Source: Sphagnum magellanicum
Lineage: Eukaryota; Streptophyta; Sphagnopsida; Sphagnales; Sphagnaceae
Length of the DNA: 64,000 nt
Reading direction: 5' to 3'
Assembly (NCBI GenBank): GCA_021904315.1
Contig: CM038915.1
Coordinates: 12,152,001-12,216,000 of the forward strand
A model generated the notes under the pieces. It saw only the letters and a program-made list of their open reading frames with translations, was not told where the DNA came from and did not search any database. Of the stretch, positions 23,606 through 37,389 are shown piece by piece; the first letter of the stretch is position 1, and each line of letters opens with the position of its first letter. A program made the translations under genes and the position numbers.

Positions 23606-26600
23606 TCAATCAACAAAATTTTGAGAAGGGAAAAGAAAAAAACCTTTCTGAAATATTCAGGAATATTTTATATTTCAACATGGAATCTTCAAGATTCATT
23701 AATTCTTCAATGAATATATGTTGAAGGCATATGTATATGGTACTATAACGGACCTCTATCATGGTACTATAATGTTTGGCAAACACCACAAACTTCGCTT
23801 GCATCCATACCATAGGCACTCATTTTTCTATAATGTTTTTTTAACACTTTTAGGGTTGAATATAGATATGTTGTTGATTTATATGGCCATCATGCCCTTA
23901 AGTGGGAGCTTGACCCTTTTCTAGCCACTTCTATTATGTTCCACAACTGCATGTCTTGTTAAGCTTTCAGATGCATTTTGTGCACTCTTTTGAATGCTAA
24001 AATGGTAACGAGCTTGATGAGATGCTATTGGATGAGGTTTTGACCTTAGGATGATCTTCAAGGATCATTTGTAATATTTTGTAACTTAACACTAAATAAG
24101 CATGGCAAATCGACAACAACCCATATCTTTAAATTGAAATCATGGATAGGTAGTGAATATTTGCTTACCATCAGCTACAACAAGAATAATGGGACATGGA
24201 TGTACAGGAACGAATGAAAGTATAAATGAATTTCAATGATAACAACAACACATTTTATGATATCATAAAATCACAAGCATTTATTTTCAAACACAAGATT
24301 TTATTATTACGAGGTCTTTTGAAACCACCTGGTACAAGAATAATACTCTCTACCATAGACATAGACATTCATTGCTTTTATAGCGCATCTATTGGTATGT
24401 AATTTTTTCCCCTTCAATTCTTCCCTAAGTATTTCATTATTGGTAAATGTTTTCTCCCATATCATAAACTCCATTGGATCACATCACTTGCATATCATCA
24501 ACAAACTGAGTTTATGATATGGAATAAAACATTTACTAAGACTTCAAATTTGGTTTAGGGTTTTGGACTCTTAGGAGTGAGGTTAAGGAACTTGATTTTG
24601 CATTACATTTATGTTATGTAATCTTGATCATCAATCCATGGAGTTATTGCCAGGCTCGGAGTCCTTGTTGCTTTTCATTTTGTTCACCATGAAGCCACCT
24701 CCATTCTTGTCTACCCTTTGTTCCTTTACCTCCTACCAACTTAAAAAATACTCATGCAAAATATTGATTGGCTACATAGAACATGCATGTTGCCTTCCAC
24801 TAAAGCTCTAGAGTAACAATGGTTCAAGCACATGCATAAGCATCATGCAACAAAATGTGAATCATGAAGTACACACAATTTCAATTTCATATTTGACACA
24901 CCAAACCTTGAAGCCCCACATGTGAAAAACCTTCGTACCTTACTATTTTTTATCCACATTGGACTGAAATTTGATATGTTGGTTAGACTTCATATTCAAA
25001 ATTTGGTGTGGGATAAAATGTTAAATTGTCATGACTTCTACATGCTAGTTGATGATGATAATTGTGCAAAAAAAGCAAGGTTATTTGGTTCACATTTAAG
25101 AAATACCAAGATCAAATATGGTAGGTAACTTTATTTACAATTGGAAGAAATTTGAATAACAAGAATAAAGAAAGTAAATTACAAAATAGTAATGTTCCTA
25201 TTAAGAAGTTAAGAATGGGAAAGGTTAAACAATGGTAATAGAAAATGAAGATGGAAATTAAATCGATGGTGGTTAACCAAAAGGGAAACGCATGTAAAAG
25301 CAAAGCATCTAACTCTTAAATTAGCAACTAAATCATTCAAATTGTTTTTAAAAAAAATCAAAGTTAATTTTAATGACATGAACTTAGGATTTTATGAGAC
25401 CTAGTAACAAATATATCATATACCTATGACTGGTGTTTGGCACTTGTTTGCCAAATACTTATTTATTTATAAAAATGAGGTGGGCAGTTTCCAATTTAGT
25501 TTTTTGTTGTGTATTTGTAATAATAACCCAACAATTGGGAGAATAAATAATTTTTTACAAGTTGAGAATTTGATTCTCAAAGTTTTTGACAAATATCAAT
25601 AAAATTTTCCTTTTTTTCAACTAGACCTTTTGTGAACTATTTTGTGCCAAACATTGAGTTTAGGTACAATAATTCAATTTGTGTTGACATTACCTTCAAT
25701 GGACATTCAATTATTTATTAATAAAGTTAAATGTCAATAGCTTGAGAACAATATTGTCTATTTGGATAGGCTTTTAAAAAGATGTCTATAAACCAAAGAC
25801 CACAAAGTGACACATGATTTGAATTGAATACTTTATATTATTTTTCCTGCTTTTTTTTTTTTTGGAAATTTTGTGTGGCCTTGATTAAGCATGAAAAAAT
25901 AATTGTTGAGGGAGAAAGTAGGTAATTAAAATTTGGCGAGGAATAGTACTTGGAATTTCAATGCTATCAGCTATTTGAACAATCAAATTGAATTGATAAG
26001 TTTTGGCCTTGCAAAATTGTGGATGAAGATATTATAGTGTGAAAGTTTATTTATTTTCATTTGCCAAACCATCGATTCTTCAATGAGGTTCATCAATGGA
26101 CTTTGGTAAGCATAAAAGGAAATATGGCTTTTACAAATGGATTAGAAATATTACTAGTTTTTTTTTTTTTTTTGGCAAAATTTTGCATTGTATCAATATT
26201 TCAAAAAGGAATATTTTGTCACAACATTGCCTTTGTTTAAAAAAAATAAAATCAAAAAAGATATATTTTGGGTCAATTTTGCAAAATGTCTATTCCTATC
26301 TAGCAAGTGTTGTAGGCAGCTAGACTATAGAAGGATTTTTTTTTTACAAGTTCTAATTGCAGGTTATCAATTATTCATAACTCCCTCTTGGGATGCTTGC
26401 TACCAATGCTCCAACAGAAATTTGAAAAATAGATAAATAAATAAATTAAAAAATAAATTGATACTAGTTGTATCCAATTATCAATAATGAATTTGATTTC
26501 AATATTGGTGAATGTTATCCATTCATTTGTTTAGATTAATATTTTGCAAGTAATTGTTTTCTATCCTTTTTTTGGGGGGTTACACAAGGTATGTTTTAAT

Positions 26601-27975
26601 AATATTTACTCAAATTGGAGGATTAGGTTCCACATGTGAAAATTACATTATCACTTCCATCAACCTAGAATTCCTAGAGAAAATGTGATATATGTTCATC
26701 TGTAAAAAATCGATAAGCTGACATTTTGGGACGAGGAGGCTTAAGGGTTTAATTAATTTTCAAATTTATGAAATATGATTTGTAATTCACATTCTAAAAC
26801 TTGATATAGTAATAAACCTCACAAAATTTTAGAAAGAAAAAGGTCATATGTTGTAATACTTTAACATGAAAAACCAAGAGCATAAAATGATGGTACCCAA
26901 TTATAAAATACTTTTTACTTTGAATCTTTATGGCAGATATAGTATTTAATCAATTGAATAATAAAGAATTTAATTTATAACTTCAAATAAAATTACATCG
27001 AAAGTGCGTTTATATGTCTATGATAGGAAGTCAAGAAATGTTTCAAGGTTGACATTTGAAGAAAGGTGAAACAATAGATACTCTTAAAAAGAGAACAAAA
27101 ATTAGGTTTAAGAAAAACATAAAGACTTGAAATCCACCAAACATTAGAAGTTTTCTAGGAAACTTTTTCGGAAACTCATATTTAATTTGAAAATATTTTT
27201 GCAATATTAAGACTAAGAGAGCTAAAAAAAGAAGTGTAATAATATGTTTACATGGGTTGAGATTTATAGGTCACTATACTTGTCCAATGACACCTACTCC
27301 AAACCATCTCCAATGACCTTGCAAGGTTCACATTAGTGTTTTTTTTTCAATTTTGTGATGTAGCCAAGGTGGTGATTGTTCATAAGCCAATTTAGCCAAA
27401 TTTGGCTACTAAAAATAAGAAAAGAAATTTTTTTGAGCATACTTTTTTTTTTTGGCTGCCTACTTTTTTTGAGCCATGTATAGAATTTGGCAATTTTACT
27501 GGATTTTTTTGGGAGAAAAATTTCAAAAAAAAATCATCAATTCATCACAAATTTTTTTCCTAAAATTTTTCAATGTTGTGTAAAATTTCACAGAAGAAAA
27601 AAGGCTAGTCCCTATGCATCAACAAAAATTACATTTTCCTATAATACTCCGAGGTTTAATACATTTTTCACATTTATATTCGAACAAATTTATGTCCAGA
27701 TGTACCCAATATTTCATCTATTGAGGATCGAGACCTTGAGACTTGAGACTAACATACTCAAGGCCATTGGATGGAAAGAAAGCTCATATTTCCATTTTGT
27801 TCCGACTGAGTTTCTTTGGATGGACTAAGTAAAATGCCTTTAGAAAGGCCATCACTCTACATTGGAATTTGGGTGCGAATTGACAAACCGCCGGTGCACA
27901 TAGTACAAAAGATATAAGGTGCAAAAAGTCCAATAATTGTGAATAGGTGAACATAATTATTCATCAAGAAGGTTC
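23606..27975. other. Very AT-rich intergenic DNA
   Basis: No gene or intact element seen. Many poly-A/T runs; the short frames have no family resemblance. Small transposon fragments may be present but cannot be named. Confidence 0.5.
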
Positions 27976-27981
27976 ACGAGA

Positions 27982-28098
27982 AATAAGGGTATCATTTAAA
28001 AAACAAACAAGGCTCCACTCAATAAGAGTATCGTTTGAAAAACAAACAAGGCTCCACTCAATAAGGGTCTCGTTTGAAAAAGAAACAAGGCCCCACTT
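27982..28098 (+). repeat. 39-bp tandem repeat, three copies, in-frame
   Basis: AATAAGGGTATC-type units start at 27982, 28021 and 28060, exactly 39 bases (13 codons) apart. A partial fourth core (GGGTATCATTTGATAAACAA) begins at 28113. The plus-strand frame translates as repeats of RVSFEKQTRLHSI. The surrounding frame is only 75 codons and unrecognised, so this is more likely a minisatellite than a gene. Confidence 0.85.
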
Positions 28099-28179
28099 AA
28101 GTGAAATACTTGGGTATCATTTGATAAACAAACATTATCAACTACAAATGCCTCCTAAGTCTTGTGACAAGTAATACTT

Positions 28180-31100
28180 TAACAAATATATATGAACAAA
28201 AGAGTTTGAACACCAACAAAGTCAATTTTTTATAAATAATAAACTATTTGGCAAAATTCAACTTGGCCCAAATTAACCAAGAGGCTGGTCATGTCATTTG
28301 CACACCATACCCATAGCAAAATGTCATTTGTACTTTGTGCACCACCAATGAATGTATTGAACTTTTAAAGTTCTATTCCTTACTCCATTATTTGGATTTC
28401 TATTGCTTTTTTTTAAAAAATAGAAAGCATTATGTCGGTTAAATAGGTCCCCATGTTCTCTCACATGTTCCCCAAAATGGAGGTTGAAATTATTAATCGC
28501 AAAAACAAATTGTCACTTCAGCCTATCTATCCCAACTAACTATGCTAGCAAAGGAACTCTAAAGGACTTTGGGACTATTATTATGTCCTTGAGAGTGTTC
28601 AATTCCCCACATGATATTATATTATGTGTAGGGTAATGTGCAAGGACGAGGGCAATATTGACTAGTGCAAAGTGAAAGCCAAGCGGGGACATGGTTAATA
28701 ATTCTCTCGCTCCGGGGTGTTAACCAACATAAAGAGTAAAGATTGTGAAGAAAATCTTTAAAAATTAGAAGATGTAAGAAGAGAAGGAACATTACCCAAA
28801 AAAAAATTAAAAGTAATAACCTAGAAAGACAAACAATGCCCCTTATGTTGAAGAGGAAAAAATATATGTCACCTCACAAAGCCCTTGCTTACAATAAATT
28901 ATTTCTTAGCAATCATGCTCTTCATGCATTACCCTACACATAAAGATTGCCCCCCCCCCCCAATGCAAAGTTGAGGGATGTTCATTTCAAGAACAGATCT
29001 TCCTTTGAGGCCGTTACCTAACACAAAGTGTAGTAGTATGTATGTTTTTATTATAAAAAGAAAATAATAATAACAATAATAATAATAATAATAATTATTA
29101 TTATTATTTTCCACAATACCTTGTGAATACTTACCATCATCCTTAGGTGGTAAGTAGTATATACTAAGTCCTTAGCCATCCATTCACAACTTCAATTTGT
29201 GATATGTTAAGTCATTGCATAAACAAGTGATTTTATATTTCAAATCTTTCACATCTATCTATGAAGGAAGGTAGTTTGTTTTGTTTTGCAATTATGAGAT
29301 TCACTGAACTGGGATGCTTCAGATCATGTTCTTGGTGTCTTTGGAAAGCTCTCGACAAGGAGGGGTACATGGGCTTGATTCCATGATGTTTGGACTTGCA
29401 GTGCAAAAGTTCTTGAATGTTGAATGATTTCTTCACTGAGAATTAAATTAATTCGTAGCTGAAATTTTTGGAGCAATTGGAATGTGCCTTTGGTGTTGTT
29501 GGAAAGATCTAGATGAGCAGGATTTCATGGAATTTATTTGGTAAGATTTGGATTCAGAATGTGGGAGATATTGATTTTTAATTGATTTCTGCTGCTTAAA
29601 ATTCAAATAAATTCCAAAATACCAGGTGTTGGGAGGAAAATCAGTTGAGAACGTGGTAACACGTTGAAGGCTTATCACTCAATTCAAGCATGATTTCCTT
29701 TCATACTTGGTTGTTCGAAAAATCGATACATACATTGCAAAACAATGTTCACATGTTGAGTTTCCCTTTTTTGTAATGGGTTCACACTTGGGCCAACAAC
29801 ACAAGCCACACTAATTATCATATAATTTGTAAGTCCATGGTAAAATGACCCACATTCAACTTATTTTTCGAAAGCACAATAATAAGGACTTGACATTGGA
29901 AGGTGATCATGTGGCATGCAACCCTCACACAACATTTATGTTTGACTTACATATTTTAATTTGCAATTTATCTTTATAATGTACATTTATCCAAGGATTA
30001 CAATGTAGATTGTGAATTTTATAATCTATTTTTACATGAATCCAATATCAATCCCAAATTGATGATTGGGTTTATTTGGATTACAAATTACTTTTGAGAA
30101 TTTTTTGTTCCCAAATTTCTAGTTCCCAAATATGTAAAGTGTGTTAATTATTCAATTTGCATAATATGAGAATTTGTGAAAAAAGTTTGAACTATTTTTG
30201 AGAAAAATTAGTTGATTTATTCAAGACTTTAGGAATGAGGACAAGTGCTAAATTAATGTTTTTTTTCACCTTCAAATGTTGATAGAATTGATTCATACTT
30301 TTATGTGTCATTTGTGAATATGTCACCACAATATGTAAATTGTATGAGAAAGTTTGAATCTTGGGTTGAAAATTTGCAAACATGTTAGTTAATAGTAATT
30401 ACACATGAAGTGAGTCATTTTAGCATAAACTTACCCTATTTAAGTTATGTGCAATCTCAATTTTTTATTATTTCATAATTTTAAAAATATTTATTTATTA
30501 TTTATTATTAATAATATTCCAAATTTAAATGTTCAGTCCTAAAATCAGAATATAAATTTTTAATTTGGTAATTAAATTAAATTTTAAAACATTCTGATTT
30601 GGGCCATCAATTCATATATAATTTTTTATTAAGTTTAAATTTTATTTCATTAATGACATTGATTTCTCATTTTTAAATTCCATATTTACGTAAAATTTTA
30701 TTATTTTTAATTTCAAATGTAAAGAATTTATAGCATTAATTTCAAATTTCTCAATGTAATATATTTAATTACATTTGATGTGTCACATTTTTTATTTTTC
30801 AAAATCCATTTAATTGTCATTGATTACACCTTATGTAATAGCTAATTAGTTTTTAAACCTGAAACTAAATACTCCAAATGTAATTACAAATTGTCATAAT
30901 CATGGATTCATGTTTTTCATGTTATGCCATTTCTTAGTTCTTTTTAGTCATTTCATAAATTATAAATTGGAAGGCTGGAATACACATGAAAACAACTTAA
31001 TAGCGACATCATGTTGAACATTCACATGACAAATTAAAACATTTTGTTTGATGAATATGAATCACCAAACGTTAAATAAAATTTGGATAGATTAAAAACA

Positions 31101-32985
31101 TTCATTCACCAATTGCAACATTAGCAACATTACTAGATACAACATTACAAGTGGTAATCTTGCCAAATAAAATAGTTGAAAAGTTGTTGCATGGATTATT
31201 ATGAAATGATTGCATAAAACATGATTTTTTTATTATTTACACATTTTTGCAACCCTTTTATTTTGTTGAATTAAAAAGACTTTGTTGTTATTCATTTCGC
31301 TTTTAATGTTGACTCTTTCGGTGGTCACAACTCTAAGGGTAATTTATTTAAATATGATGTTGTTGATGGGACTAATTTTGAATCTTTTATTATCAAACCA
31401 TGTCTAAAGACTTATCATTTTTTTGACATTAACGAGAAAGAATGTTAAATAAGGATGTTATAAAGGAAGTAAACATATTGAATTTTGGGTGAAGAATGCA
31501 TTTGATGAATGGAACTTGTGTTTTGTGGATTTGATACTAAAAAATCCATAGTAGATCTCTCAAAAAATGAAGATAATGTAATTGATCTTGTGAACATGTG
31601 TCCTTATTTGTTCTATAAGGGGCAAAAAAAATTACAATATGTACCTTCCAAGAAGGTATTAATCTTAATGCAATTTTGAATGTTTTTTGTATTGTATTGT
31701 TTGTTGTTGATTAAGTTTTTTTTATTGTTTCGTGTTCAATTGTAATGCAAGATTCAATCCTTGATAAGGGATATTGTCAAATGGATTAAGCATAGGCATG
31801 AGTAAAGTGTGATTGAATCAAGTAAAATACCTATGATCTCACTTAAAATCTTTACTAACGTGAAGTACCACTAAATAAAGGTTGTGAATGATGAAACAAC
31901 TCTTAGCAAATGCATGGTAGGGTGGAGAACTTGTAGTATTGCAAACTAATTTTTCAATCAAATAAAACCTTAAGACTAGTACCCATGTGTTTGTGTCACA
32001 TTGTGATGTAATGAAGCATATCCACAAAAAGGTGGATAGTTTGGACTATCACAATCATAGGGTTTCTAGATTGCAAATTAACATAAAATGTAAAAATTCA
32101 ACATTAACATTGTTAATTCTTTAATTATCCATGTTGTAATAGAATTTTTTGACAATCATATTAAAAAATATGGATGAGTTCTAAAAAATAATGGATTTAT
32201 AATATGGACTTTCTAAATAATCACATGTCTTTGTCACACATAAAATTTACAAGTAGACTCAAAAAAATGACACAGTGGTGCAAAAATTGAAATTAAAAAA
32301 TAGCCCCACATCAAATGGAACATGTAAAAGAAAAATACATTGAAACCTTTCATGTGCAAAAATAATTGATTTTAAAATTAATTTACAAGAAATTACCTGA
32401 TTTTACTCATTAAAAGTTCATTTCACATTCAAAATTTCAAACTTTAACATGGATTTTTTGACCAATCACATGTTTACATATATCTATAAGGTGGTTTATC
32501 AATATTGTAACCATAAGCATAAGGAGTGAACATTGGATAACATTGTTTATTAAATGTCACATTGCAATAATTTTAATAAGTGTAAAATTTGAACTTTCAA
32601 ATGTCATTTTTCAGCCACCTACCCATGCTTCACCCCAAATGGAATTTCAAATTACATTATTTCCTCATTATTTTTGTTAATTTTGGTTCACCTTTTGTTG
32701 GATTGACCAAGATGTGAAAATTGATATAATTGGCCTTGGGAAGTTTATCAACAAATTTAATGTGAATAGTCCATCAAAGAAAAAAGAAAGATGTTGGCGT
32801 AAAGAATTATCAACTAACATTTCCAATTAATATGAATATTATATTTGAATATTTTCTTTAGACACAAGTTTTTCATTAAAGGGTGTCTTGAATTTAAAAA
32901 CATTGATTTTGATAAGTTCAACTATTTATTTTCATTACATAATAGTGTTTTTTTAGGTTTTGTCAACAAATATTGAAAAATTGGC
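28180..32985. other. Very AT-rich intergenic DNA with simple repeats
   Basis: Contains a poly-C run near 28951-28960 and an AAT microsatellite at about 29068-29108. Two diverged copies of a segment with GGTGT-TTGGAAAG-TCT occur near 29330-29355 and 29480-29515. Around 31350-31660 broken plus-strand frames read protein-like (for example IDLVNMCPYLFYKGQKK) and may be a transposon relic, but no family is recognised. Confidence 0.45.
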
Positions 32986-32991
32986 ACATAG

Positions 32992-33795
32992 GGGCAAACT
33001 TATCCTTGGGTGGTACCACTAGCAACTACACATTCCAAATTTTTGAGACCCATGCAACTTCAGGACAATATAGGATTCACATAAAGAAAACTTTTCATTC
33101 CAAATTATTTATCAAAAGGCTACTAAAGTCATGTAGAATTCAAAACTCTAATTAAATTTACAAAAAAATGTGTTTTGATGTGGAAAATGAATGTATAAGG
33201 AAAACAATTTAGGAATGTCACATAAGGGAGTTTTTAAATCAAGAACACAAAAGGAATCTATTTTTTGGGAATTTTTCTTGGATGTTAATTTTTAAGAATA
33301 CTTCAAATGCCAACCTACTTAATTTCTTTTATAGATAATTGATTGAATCAATTTTCATTTAGTTATGAATTTTTTAAGTCAAGATCATGAAGTCTTAAAG
33401 GACCATTGATGTCAAAAACAAAAATGATAATTATTTTCATCTTTTGTTATTTTAATGACTAGTTTGGATCATTCCCTTGTGCAGATACTAAATAAACAAG
33501 AAAAAATATCTAATGTCTGAGTATAAGGACACATAAAAGGAAAAACTCAAGAATTGGGTTAAGAATGGGTCAAAAATGGTTCAAGAATCAAAATGTTAAT
33601 GCATATTGAATAGGTTATTAGGTGTTCATTATTTTTCATGAGTGTGTGCATAGGTGGGGAAAACATAGCCCACCTAGTCCAATCAAATAAACCAACATAT
33701 AAGTAGATGGAATTTTATTTTTTAAATTGTGTCAAACTTTCTTGTGATTTTGGCAACATGGTTCCTGATGGTACCACCCAAGGTTAAGTTTGCCC
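32992..33795. mobile_element. Putative 804-bp non-autonomous DNA transposon with 27-bp TIRs
   Basis: GGGCAAACTTATCCTTGGGT at 32992-33018 (27 bases in all) is matched by its reverse complement at 33769-33795 with two or so mismatches. ATAG flanks both sides (32988-32991 and 33796-33799), a candidate 3-4 bp target duplication. No transposase is encoded inside; a small frame at 32973-33155 overlaps the left end and is not convincing. A related end sequence occurs at 43946-43973, so this is a dispersed family. The superfamily is not assigned. Confidence 0.55.
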
Positions 33796-34440
33796 ATAGA
33801 CATTACCAAATGTTCTATAGGTTGGTAGCAACCTCTTATCAATTGTCTTCTTGATGGTGTGATTTCAACTTACAAGGAGTTGGTTAGGTGTCATCCTAAA
33901 TTATTTAGCCTTTTGATAAACCTAAGTCACATCCATGATTTCTACATGTAAAATTTAAATGAAGAACAACAAATGACATTTGATTTATAATTTAATAATT
34001 GGTTGGAACCAACTACAATTGATTATCAACATGTTGAATATTGTTGATTTTCTTGAATTTATGCAAGTGTTGTATAATAAAATCAACAAAGATGTTGGAA
34101 TCACTAAGATGGAAACTTTCATTCCTTGTTTCAAATTTGACATGGAGGTTATTTATGTGTCATATGGGAAGTTAATTCTTTAATTTTTTTTTCCCTTTTT
34201 TGTTTTACTTTGTGTTTTGTTTCAAGCTTTTTGTTTCTTTTCATTTGAGGATGTGCTTTTGAGTTTTTGTATTCAAGTACTTGCGTTTGTGATTTCATTT
34301 GGTGTTTTTGGTTTTTTGTGTACATAAATACAATTAAATTGATAAACATTGAAATATAGAATGATGTATCAAATAATAAATGATGAATTGAGGGGTGGTT
34401 GTAGTTTATTATAATATGAAAAAAAGTTTAAGAAAGAGAA

Positions 34441-34502
34441 AACCTTGTATGATAAGACCTAGAATAACCTTAAACTACCTTGGTCTTATCATACAAGTTT
34501 TT
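34441..34502. other. Perfect 16-bp inverted repeat (hairpin)
   Basis: CTTGTATGATAAGACC at 34444-34459 is exactly complementary to GGTCTTATCATACAAG at 34482-34497, with a 22-base spacer and partial pairing outside. On RNA it would fold as a stem-loop. It could be a MITE remnant, a small-RNA hairpin or chance; the stem is short for a plant miRNA precursor. Confidence 0.5.
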
Positions 34503-34889
34503 CTCTGTATGATAGGAATTTAATTTTCACTAAAAAAAAATTATCATTTTGCAACTGTTATATGCAATTAATTTTTAGTTACATGCAACACATGCAATTG
34601 TTAGACCCCATAGTTACATGAAACAAGTTGCACATGACTAGTAGTTGCATAATATGTGTGTGAACAATATATATGATATGAATTTATATTTTATACATTT
34701 ATATTATTCTAAAAGGGTTTCCCATGGTGACATGTGTTCATTTATGATGGTCAATTACATGGTGACACGTGGCATTTAAACATTATTTCAATATAAATCA
34801 TTATTATAAAATTATTAATATTTTAGCCATCCAATAAAATGCGAATTAGATTTTGAGACATGTTCATTTGTGAAGGCCAATTCTATGGT

Positions 34890-37366
34890 GACATGCTTCA
34901 AGAGAAGGATGTTTGCAAAATTTCTTGGTACAAAATAATGGGGATTTCTAGGTCAATTTACATGAGTTATAAGCAAGAAAACAAAAGAGGGTGTAGGATT
35001 CTACCACATTGAAATAAAGGGAGTCAGAAACAACAAACTTGAGTGATACAAGCTGAATCAAACCTTCAATCCTTGATTGAATAATGTGTTGATGTAATGC
35101 TACATCAAATGAAAGGCATTGGAAATGAAAAACAAAATGTCCATCTCCTTTTTATAGATATTTTGAAGATAATGCGGGAGTGTAGTGACCAAGTAAGCCT
35201 AGAATGGTTCATTTTCATTGTGTTGTATGAAGACATGTTGTATATTTTTCAATTAATTCTTGATCTGGTGGCCACTAAATCAAGTAATTATGTGTTTATT
35301 ATTTTGTACAAGTTGATCATTCATAGAGTTTTGGAATCCTATAATCTTTTGACAATTTGTCAACTTAGTGGACACCAGGTCTATAGAGTAACATGGATTT
35401 AATTGAAATTATAATAAATATTTAATGTTTTTGTTTTTTATAATAGTTGGTTTCTTTTACACTCCTATAAATTAGCAAAGAGTTGCAAATTGGAAGTATT
35501 TCATATTCTGCTTTAAGCTGGTTGAAAAATAAAAAACATCTAAACATGGATGTGCAAAAGAGAGGATCTATTTTTGCCAAATGTATTGTTTGTGAATCCT
35601 TAAAGGATTTGATATCCAAAACCAAAAAAAAAACCCGAATGTGAAAGAATACAAAATTAAATTAAAGAAACAAAACATTCACCAAGAATCTTGTCGGTGC
35701 CTATATCACACCTAGAGAACTGAATTTGTGCAATTTAAAGAAGATTTCTTATTTGTAATTCATGATAAGATGGACCATTATAAGATAACTTTTCCCTAAC
35801 TTCAAATGAAGAACAAAATGGTGTCTGGGTTGGGGCAATTACTAGTGACATTGATTGGAATGATTGTTCATGGCCATGGGGATGAAGCCTTTATTCAATA
35901 TTTTAATGAACTCTGGCCCAATGATCCTATTCCATGATTGGGTCGCTTCTATGTTTGTTTCGTAACCTTGAAAAGGAGCTAGTCAAGGAGTCACGAGTTT
36001 TATTTGAGTTTGAACCCCAAAACGCATTCTTCCAACAAATCCTGCAAGGAAATTCCCATTGTTCGAATGCTTTGAAGCTTGTGGAAAAAATTGTAGGTGT
36101 GAAGCCATTGCCAAGGAAGTTGCTTATTCAAATGGACAATTGTGTGAAATATAACAAGAATCGTCACCTATTGGCATTTCTTTCCTTGTTAACTGCCCAT
36201 GAAGTTTTTAAAGAAGTTCAATTAGGGTTTCTTGTAGTTGGGCACACACATGAAGATATTTATGGAAGTTTTGGATATTTGCCAAAGAAATTGAGAACAT
36301 AGAATAATTGTGTCATGATGGATTTGATGAAAGCATTCATGTTTTCCCAAAATTGTCCATTCATTTTGTAACTCATTAAGGAAGTCCTTGATTTCAAATC
36401 TTGGGTCAATAGATATTTGAAAGATGGCCTAGACATCCTTGTTAGTCATACAAAACTGGATTTGTTTTGATTTTTCGTGGATGAGGTAGGGTGGCTGGTG
36501 ATGCAATATAAAGTATTTCTTATCGATGTTTGTGAAGCCCTAAAAATGGCCTAACCATATGATTGTGGAAGGAGGTTGGCATTGGATGACCAAAACTATT
36601 GGTAGGGGTTTCGAATCTTGTTCCGTTTTGCCCAATATGGGGAAATGATGAATTGAAGGTACGTGAAAAAGAAATGTTCATTAATAGCAAGATTTCAAAC
36701 TATATTAGGTTTTAGAAGCTTGGGATGTCAAAGGACTATTCATACTTTAGAGTTATGGGTCCTTATGTGAAATACTAGGAGAGCATTTTGGAGTTGTTAT
36801 CAAGACCTATCCCATAGTAGAGTTTTGTTTTGTTGGAAGGCTTTTGGCCTTCTAGCAATTGGAGAGCTAATTATGAGCATGCATCCATTCCTACCATTGT
36901 TGATGTTGACCTTGAAGATCTTGTCATCCTTCCATACTGTGGGCCTAGAAGGATGCACCTTTTTTTGAGCACTATTGCATATGTGCCTTTTCATGACTTA
37001 TTTGCTAGTAGTTTTCTTCTTGTGTGGCCTTTAAACCCTATAGTTTATCCTATTTGGATGAGAAGGGCCGAAAGTGATGTTGTAAGAGATCAAGAAAATG
37101 AGAATTATAGGAATGTCTTTGTTCAATGGTGGGTTCCTATGAGAATGGGAGCCAAGAATGATGAGGAATTATATCATAATTGTTGGTCGAGCAAGTGGAA
37201 GTGTAATAAAGACCTAAAACAATGGGTGGAAATATCTTTTGTCGCATTTTCTTTCTTGGATAGAAGCAATACAACAGTTAATTCCATTATAAGTATTAGT
37301 GTGAGCCATGCATTTAAGGCAAAAGCTAATCTTGATGTAACTAACAATAACTCCTCTACATTGTAG
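34890..37366 (+). pseudogene. Relic of a DUF7869-type transposon-associated gene
   Basis: Broken plus-strand frames together read as a protein of the DUF7869 type known from dispersed repetitive genes. The order is: an N-terminal GIS-x-x-YMSYK segment near 34940; a region with IQAESNLQSLIE and MLHQMKGIGNEKQNV (35050-35140); FAKCIVCESLKDLISK near 35572; IHDKMDHYK near 35760; VHGHGDEAF; then the hallmark PRKLLIQMDNCVK-x-NKNRHLLAFLSLL followed by LGFLVVGHTHEDI (36112-36270); and a C-terminal part to about 37366. Several stops and frameshifts break it, and Tyr replaces an expected Asp after NCVK. The family's biochemical function is not established. No element ends could be defined. Confidence 0.68.
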
Positions 37367-37389
37367 TTGTAAATCAAATTTTTTATGAA

